The notes beneath the pieces are model-generated. The model was given only the letters and a program-made list of their open reading frames with translations, was not told the DNA's origin and did no database searches. Made by a program: the position numbers and the translations under genes. Of a stretch of DNA of 7,679 bases, positions 5,761 to 7,679 are shown one piece after another. The stretch lies in the NCBI GenBank assembly GCA_035288405.1, contig DATEAK010000168.1:1-7679 (forward strand), written 5' to 3'. The first letter of the stretch is position 1. Each line of letters begins with the position of its first letter. The DNA is from JACPSX01 sp035288405 [NCBI: bacterium]. Its GTDB lineage: Bacteria > JACPSX01.

Positions 5761-5829
5761 CAGCGCTCAGCATTCAGCTCTCAGCAAAAAGGATTTCCCT
5801 TTCTGGCTGACCGCTGACAGCTGATTGCT
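5761..5829. repeat. Heptad-built hairpin between reductase and thiolase genes
   Basis: The left arm has CAGC at 5761, 5768, 5775 and 5782; the right arm has GCTGA at 5806, 5813 and 5820. Both have an exact 7-base period and opposite orientation. Folding aligns five-base-pair blocks separated by two-base mismatches, because the two variable heptad positions do not pair, around a loop that holds its own small stem (AAAGG 5788-5792 with CCTTT 5798-5802). It lies in the 103-base gap of a same-strand pair, so it may affect mRNA processing or relative expression. Confidence 0.6.
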
Positions 5830-5831
5830 TC

Positions 5832-6575
5832 TTAAATATATTGTCCACCATCGACCTTAATTACTTCACCGTGGATGTGGCGGGCTTTCTCGGAGCACAG
5901 GAAGGTGACCACGGCAGCCACTTCTTCGGGCTTCCCCGGGCGTCCCAGTGTGATCTCGTTGATCGCCTGCTGCTTGACGTCTTCGGGAACTGTTTCATAC
6001 ATGGGGGTCAGAATAAAGCCCGGGGCCACTGCATTCACGTTCACATTGGAGCGCCCAAGTTCTTTGGCCAGCGCCTTGGTAAAGCCGATGATTCCTGCTT
6101 TGGCAGCCGAGTAATTCGTTTGACCGAATTTTCCTCTGAGACCGTTGATGGAGGTGATGTTTATGATCTTTCCTGATTTTTGCTCGCGGAAAATCCCGGC
6201 CACCGCCCGGGCATAATTGAAGTACCCCTTCAGGTTGATGTTGAGAACTGTGTCCCACTGCTCCTCGGTCATCTTCCAGATCACCCCATCCCAATTGATC
6301 CCCGCGTTGTTCACCAGGATGTCGAGCCGGCCGAATTTCTCTCTCACCTCAGAGACCATTTTTTCCGCATCCGCAAAGGAGGAGACGTCGGCTTTAATCA
6401 CCAGGCAGCGGCGGCCTGCCGCCTCGATCTTTTGGGCGATTTCCCGGGCTTCGGCGTCGTGCTTGCGGTAGTTGATGGCCACATCGGCCCCATTTTCGGC
6501 GAGATCGATAGCCATGGCGGCCCCGATCCCCATGCTGGCCCCAGTGACGATTGCGGCCTTTCCTTCTAACAACAT
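5832..6575 (-). CDS. Short-chain dehydrogenase/reductase, probable acetoacetyl-CoA reductase (PhaB/FabG-like)
   Basis: A classical SDR of 247 residues, the normal length. It has the cofactor motif TGASMGIG (residues 11-18), NNAG (89-92) and the catalytic tetrad Asn114, Ser142, Tyr155 and Lys159. The stretch INITSINGLRGKFGQTNYSAAKAG is closer in feel to acetoacetyl-CoA reductases (PhaB) than to average FabG, and the gene precedes a thiolase, so reduction of acetoacetyl-CoA to (R)-3-hydroxybutyryl-CoA with NADPH is the likely reaction. 3-oxoacyl-ACP reductase (FabG) remains possible; sequence alone does not separate them. The start ATG 6575 has AGGAGGAG 7 bases upstream (6583-6590 on the plus strand). 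No convincing promoter was found upstream. A 6-bp hairpin (CCGACC 6646-6651 with GGTCGG 6660-6665) and CCCTGTAGGG (6625-6634) lie in the leader. Confidence 0.93.
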   Translation of the reverse strand: MLLEGKAAIVTGASMGIGAAMAIDLAENGADVAINYRKHDAEAREIAQKIEAAGRRCLVIKADVSSFADAEKMVSEVREKFGRLDILVNNAGINWDGVIWKMTEEQWDTVLNINLKGYFNYARAVAGIFREQKSGKIINITSINGLRGKFGQTNYSAAKAGIIGFTKALAKELGRSNVNVNAVAPGFILTPMYETVPEDVKQQAINEITLGRPGKPEEVAAVVTFLCSEKARHIHGEVIKVDGGQYI

Positions 6576-6582
6576 GTGCGAA

Positions 6583-6590
6583 CTCCTCCT
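6583..6590 (-). promoter_or_regulatory. Strong ribosome binding site of the reductase gene
   Basis: On the minus strand this reads AGGAGGAG, 7 bases before the ATG at 6575. It fixes that start over any upstream alternative. Confidence 0.7.
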
Positions 6591-6697
6591 TCCGACCTGG
6601 GTGGTGTTTCTGCCCCTCCTTACACCCTGTAGGGACTCTAAGTAGCCGACCCATATTGAGGTCGGGCCGGACTAATGTAAATGGGGAAATCGCATCA

Positions 6698-6725
6698 TTT
6701 GCTTGGAGCGGCTACTCCAAGCAAA
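6698..6725. repeat. Perfect 11-bp inverted repeat in the divergent intergenic region
   Basis: TTTGCTTGGAG (6698-6708) and CTCCAAGCAAA (6715-6725) pair perfectly around CGGCTA. It lies between the divergent reductase and antitoxin genes, with no T-tract on either strand, so it is not an obvious intrinsic terminator. An operator or an mRNA 5' structure is possible. The rest of 6576-6910 holds a shorter palindrome (6809-6823) and the antitoxin promoter; I see no gene in it. Confidence 0.55.
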
Positions 6726-6808
6726 ACTCTTGCATCCACACGGGCCTCCGCCTCGGAAGTTTCCATTCGTTTGCGCAAGGTTTAAAAATTGTTCTGTCCA
6801 TGCTCCCC

Positions 6809-6823
6809 GTCCACAGTGTGGAC
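6809..6823. promoter_or_regulatory. Short palindrome GTCCACA-G-TGTGGAC, possible operator
   Basis: Exact 7-base arms with a one-base centre, about 30 bases upstream of the antitoxin -35 box. The form suits a dimeric repressor or activator site. No regulator is identified and chance is possible. Confidence 0.3.
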
Positions 6824-6852
6824 CTGTTGCGAAATAAGAAATCGAGATCAGT

Positions 6853-6886
6853 TTGACGGAGTCGAATTAGTTGACTATAGTGGTCA
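6853..6886 (+). promoter_or_regulatory. Promoter with overlapping operator-like palindrome for the antitoxin gene
   Basis: TTGACG (6853-6858), 17 bases, TATAGT (6876-6881) matches the sigma70 consensus at 5/6 in both boxes. The -10 box lies within an imperfect palindrome TGACTA-TAG-TGGTCA (6872-6886). Phd/YefM antitoxins repress their own promoters by binding palindromes at this place, so this is a reasonable autoregulatory operator. Confidence 0.6.
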
Positions 6887-6910
6887 CATTGAAGCAGCCA
6901 TGGAGGTTTT

Positions 6911-7216
6911 ATGAAGAACGCTACCGTATCGAAACTCAAAGCAACCCTCAGTGAGTATCTGGCTCGGGTGAAAGCCGGAGAGGAGATCCTGGTGACGGAA
7001 CGGGGAAAACCAATTGCCAAAATCGTTCCTCTTCCCCTTGAGAGATCAACCATGTCTCCCCATCTCTTGGAACTCGCTCGAGCGGGACTCGTGCGGATCG
7101 GATCCGGAAAATTACCAAAAGGCTTTTGGAATTTGCCGCGGCCTTCGGATCCGCAGGGGGCTGGTTTAAAAGCGCTCCTGGAAGAGAGAGCGGGCAGAAT
7201 AAACAACCGCGGTTAG
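6911..7216 (+). CDS. Phd/YefM-family (VapB-type) antitoxin, orphan
   Basis: A 101-residue protein. Its N-terminal half is the Phd/YefM DNA-binding fold (TVSKLKATLSEYLARVKAGEEILVTERGKPIAKIVPL). The C-terminal half (LLELARAGLVRIGSGKLPKGFW, then PRPSDPQGAGLKALLEERAGR) resembles the toxin-binding tail of antitoxins that pair with PIN-domain VapC toxins. Such antitoxins bind their own promoter and neutralise the toxin. GGAGG (6902-6906) lies 4 bases before ATG 6911. No PIN toxin follows: after the TAG at 7214-7216 the plus strand shows no start or PIN motif, and a minus-strand reading frame ends there instead. It appears intact but partnerless, either a relic or a stand-alone regulator. Confidence 0.85.
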   Translation: MKNATVSKLKATLSEYLARVKAGEEILVTERGKPIAKIVPLPLERSTMSPHLLELARAGLVRIGSGKLPKGFWNLPRPSDPQGAGLKALLEERAGRINNRG

Positions 7217-7488
7217 GGTCTCGCCTCCATGGGCAGAGGGAGCTTGCCCAGGCGCAAGCAGAGCCTCCCGCAGGTGATGGCCGTGGGAGGGCGGAACGCC
7301 GTGCAGCGGCTCACCTCCAATGGACCGTCGTCCCAGATCTTCTCCTGGAAGTCTGCCGTTACGTTTCGGCCAAGCACCGGACACCTGAGCGACCGCGTTG
7401 CCGTCCGGGTCACCCGGGGCGGCGAGCTACAGGCGCCCCACAGGAGCAGCGCTGCGACCTGTTTTCCTGGAACTCCTGAAGAAACCAT
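7213..7488 (-). CDS. Small cysteine-rich hypothetical protein
   Basis: A 91-residue reading frame on the minus strand that I do not recognise with certainty. The distal part carries a spaced cysteine set C36-P-V, C62-T-A-F, then C73-G-x-x-C77, which could bind a metal, and its codons from about residue 31 are rich in G/C at third positions, like real genes here. The first ~30 residues (to GACSS) look less natural; no ribosome site precedes ATG 7488, and GTG at codon 26 is another possible start. Its TAA (7215-7213) overlaps the TAG of the convergent antitoxin gene. The opposite-strand frame over this region looks like a shadow (low-complexity Arg/Pro). Coding status is about even. Confidence 0.45.
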   Translation of the reverse strand: MVSSGVPGKQVAALLLWGACSSPPRVTRTATRSLRCPVLGRNVTADFQEKIWDDGPLEVSRCTAFRPPTAITCGRLCLRLGKLPLPMEARP

Positions 7489-7538
7489 AACGATTTGCCA
7501 CCGGTGGTCTGAATATCCGAGCGGAACGGCGAAAAGCG

Positions 7539-7570
7539 AAACGCCCCGGGGATTTCTCCCCGGGGCGTTT
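7539..7570. terminator. Bidirectional intrinsic terminator hairpin
   Basis: AAACGCCCCGGGGA (7539-7552) and TCCCCGGGGCGTTT (7557-7570) form a perfect 14-bp, very GC-rich stem with the loop TTTC. On the minus strand the stem is followed by a T-rich run (CGTTTCGCTTTTC). It lies 38 bases beyond the stop of the minus-strand beta-barrel gene, fitting termination of that gene. The plus-strand tail is only GTTTGCC. Confidence 0.8.
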
Positions 7571-7608
7571 GCCAGGAGGTGACAGAGACGAGAGAACTAC
7601 CTGGCGGT

Positions 7609-7679
7609 CTAGAACTCGAGTTTCACACTGAGCGCCACGATGTGCGCCGCGTAGCTGGGCTGCGTGGCTCCCAAGAACA
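7609..7679 (-). CDS. C-terminal end of a probable outer-membrane beta-barrel protein (partial)
   Basis: Only the last 22 codons are in the window, ending in TAG (7611-7609). The peptide FLGATQPSYAAHIVALSVKLEF has alternating hydrophobic residues and a terminal phenylalanine, the signature of the last strand of Gram-negative outer-membrane beta-barrels recognised by the BAM complex. The strong terminator 38 bases downstream supports a genuine gene end. The family cannot be determined from so little. If right, it shows a diderm host. Confidence 0.55.
   Translation of the reverse strand, partial: FLGATQPSYAAHIVALSVKLEF

Noticed and set aside
5761-5829. CRISPR array
   Set aside because: The 7-base period with inverted arms and no spacers is not a CRISPR architecture.
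6712-7206. 164-codon open frame on the minus strand antisense to the antitoxin
   Set aside because: The antitoxin on the plus strand has a clear family match, promoter and ribosome site; the antisense product is Arg/Ser-rich without recognisable motifs.
7498-7507. CCACCGGTGG palindrome
   Set aside because: Ten bases of GC-rich palindrome with no context is expected by chance.
7229-7582. 117-codon plus-strand frame after the antitoxin as a possible toxin
   Set aside because: It has no PIN-domain acidic residues or motif, is Arg/Ser/Pro-rich, and runs into the terminator hairpin; the opposite strand looks more gene-like.

Overview
This is a 7.7 kb bacterial chromosomal fragment, moderately GC-rich, with short operons separated by palindromic extragenic repeats. 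TGA is an ordinary stop codon here: it ends the acyl-CoA synthetase, sigma factor and anti-sigma genes. The mix of an ADP-forming acyl-CoA synthetase with a BioD/DRTGG partner, a probable selenoprotein, a thiolase plus acetoacetyl-CoA reductase pair, and many GCTGA-type extragenic repeats suggests a deltaproteobacterial (Desulfobacterota-like) or similar anaerobic or syntrophic Gram-negative lineage. That placement is an inference; no taxonomic marker is present.

Layout. (1) 1-2104, plus strand: the 3' part of an ADP-forming acetate/acyl-CoA ligase overlaps, by ATGA, a P-loop (BioD-like) plus DRTGG-domain protein. A gap with a heptad repeat and a perfect 11-bp-arm palindrome follows. (2) 2308-3134, plus: an ECF-type sigma factor overlaps, by ATGA, a small zinc-type (HxxxCxxC) anti-sigma factor. 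(3) 3204-4396, plus: a strong sigma70-like promoter, a vitamin K epoxide reductase (VKOR) homologue, then a membrane-anchored thioredoxin-fold protein. The second gene is split into two apparent ORFs by an in-frame TGA exactly where the first cysteine of a CxxC motif belongs (UPYC). A perfect 7-bp hairpin lies about 20 nt after the TGA. I read this as one selenocysteine-containing gene, 3806-4396, which standard gene callers would truncate or split. It is the main discovery in the window. (4) 4404-4540: a MITE-like palindromic element between convergent genes. (5) 6575-4538, minus: an acetoacetyl-CoA-reductase-like SDR followed by a thiolase, with a heptad-built hairpin between them. (6) 6853-7216, plus: a promoter with an overlapping palindromic operator and an orphan Phd/YefM-type antitoxin, convergent with a small cysteine-rich ORF on the minus strand. 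(7) 7539-7679: a strong terminator hairpin and the last 22 codons of a likely outer-membrane beta-barrel gene on the minus strand.

How the genes may work together. The synthetase, thiolase and reductase all act on acyl-CoA or acetyl-CoA: acyl-CoA to acid with ATP gain, and acetyl-CoA to acetoacetyl-CoA to 3-hydroxybutyryl-CoA. VKOR and the selenothioredoxin form a plausible membrane/periplasmic thiol-disulfide relay. The cysteine-rich anti-sigma just upstream could in principle sense thiol state, but the VKOR operon has its own housekeeping-type promoter, so a regulatory link is speculative.
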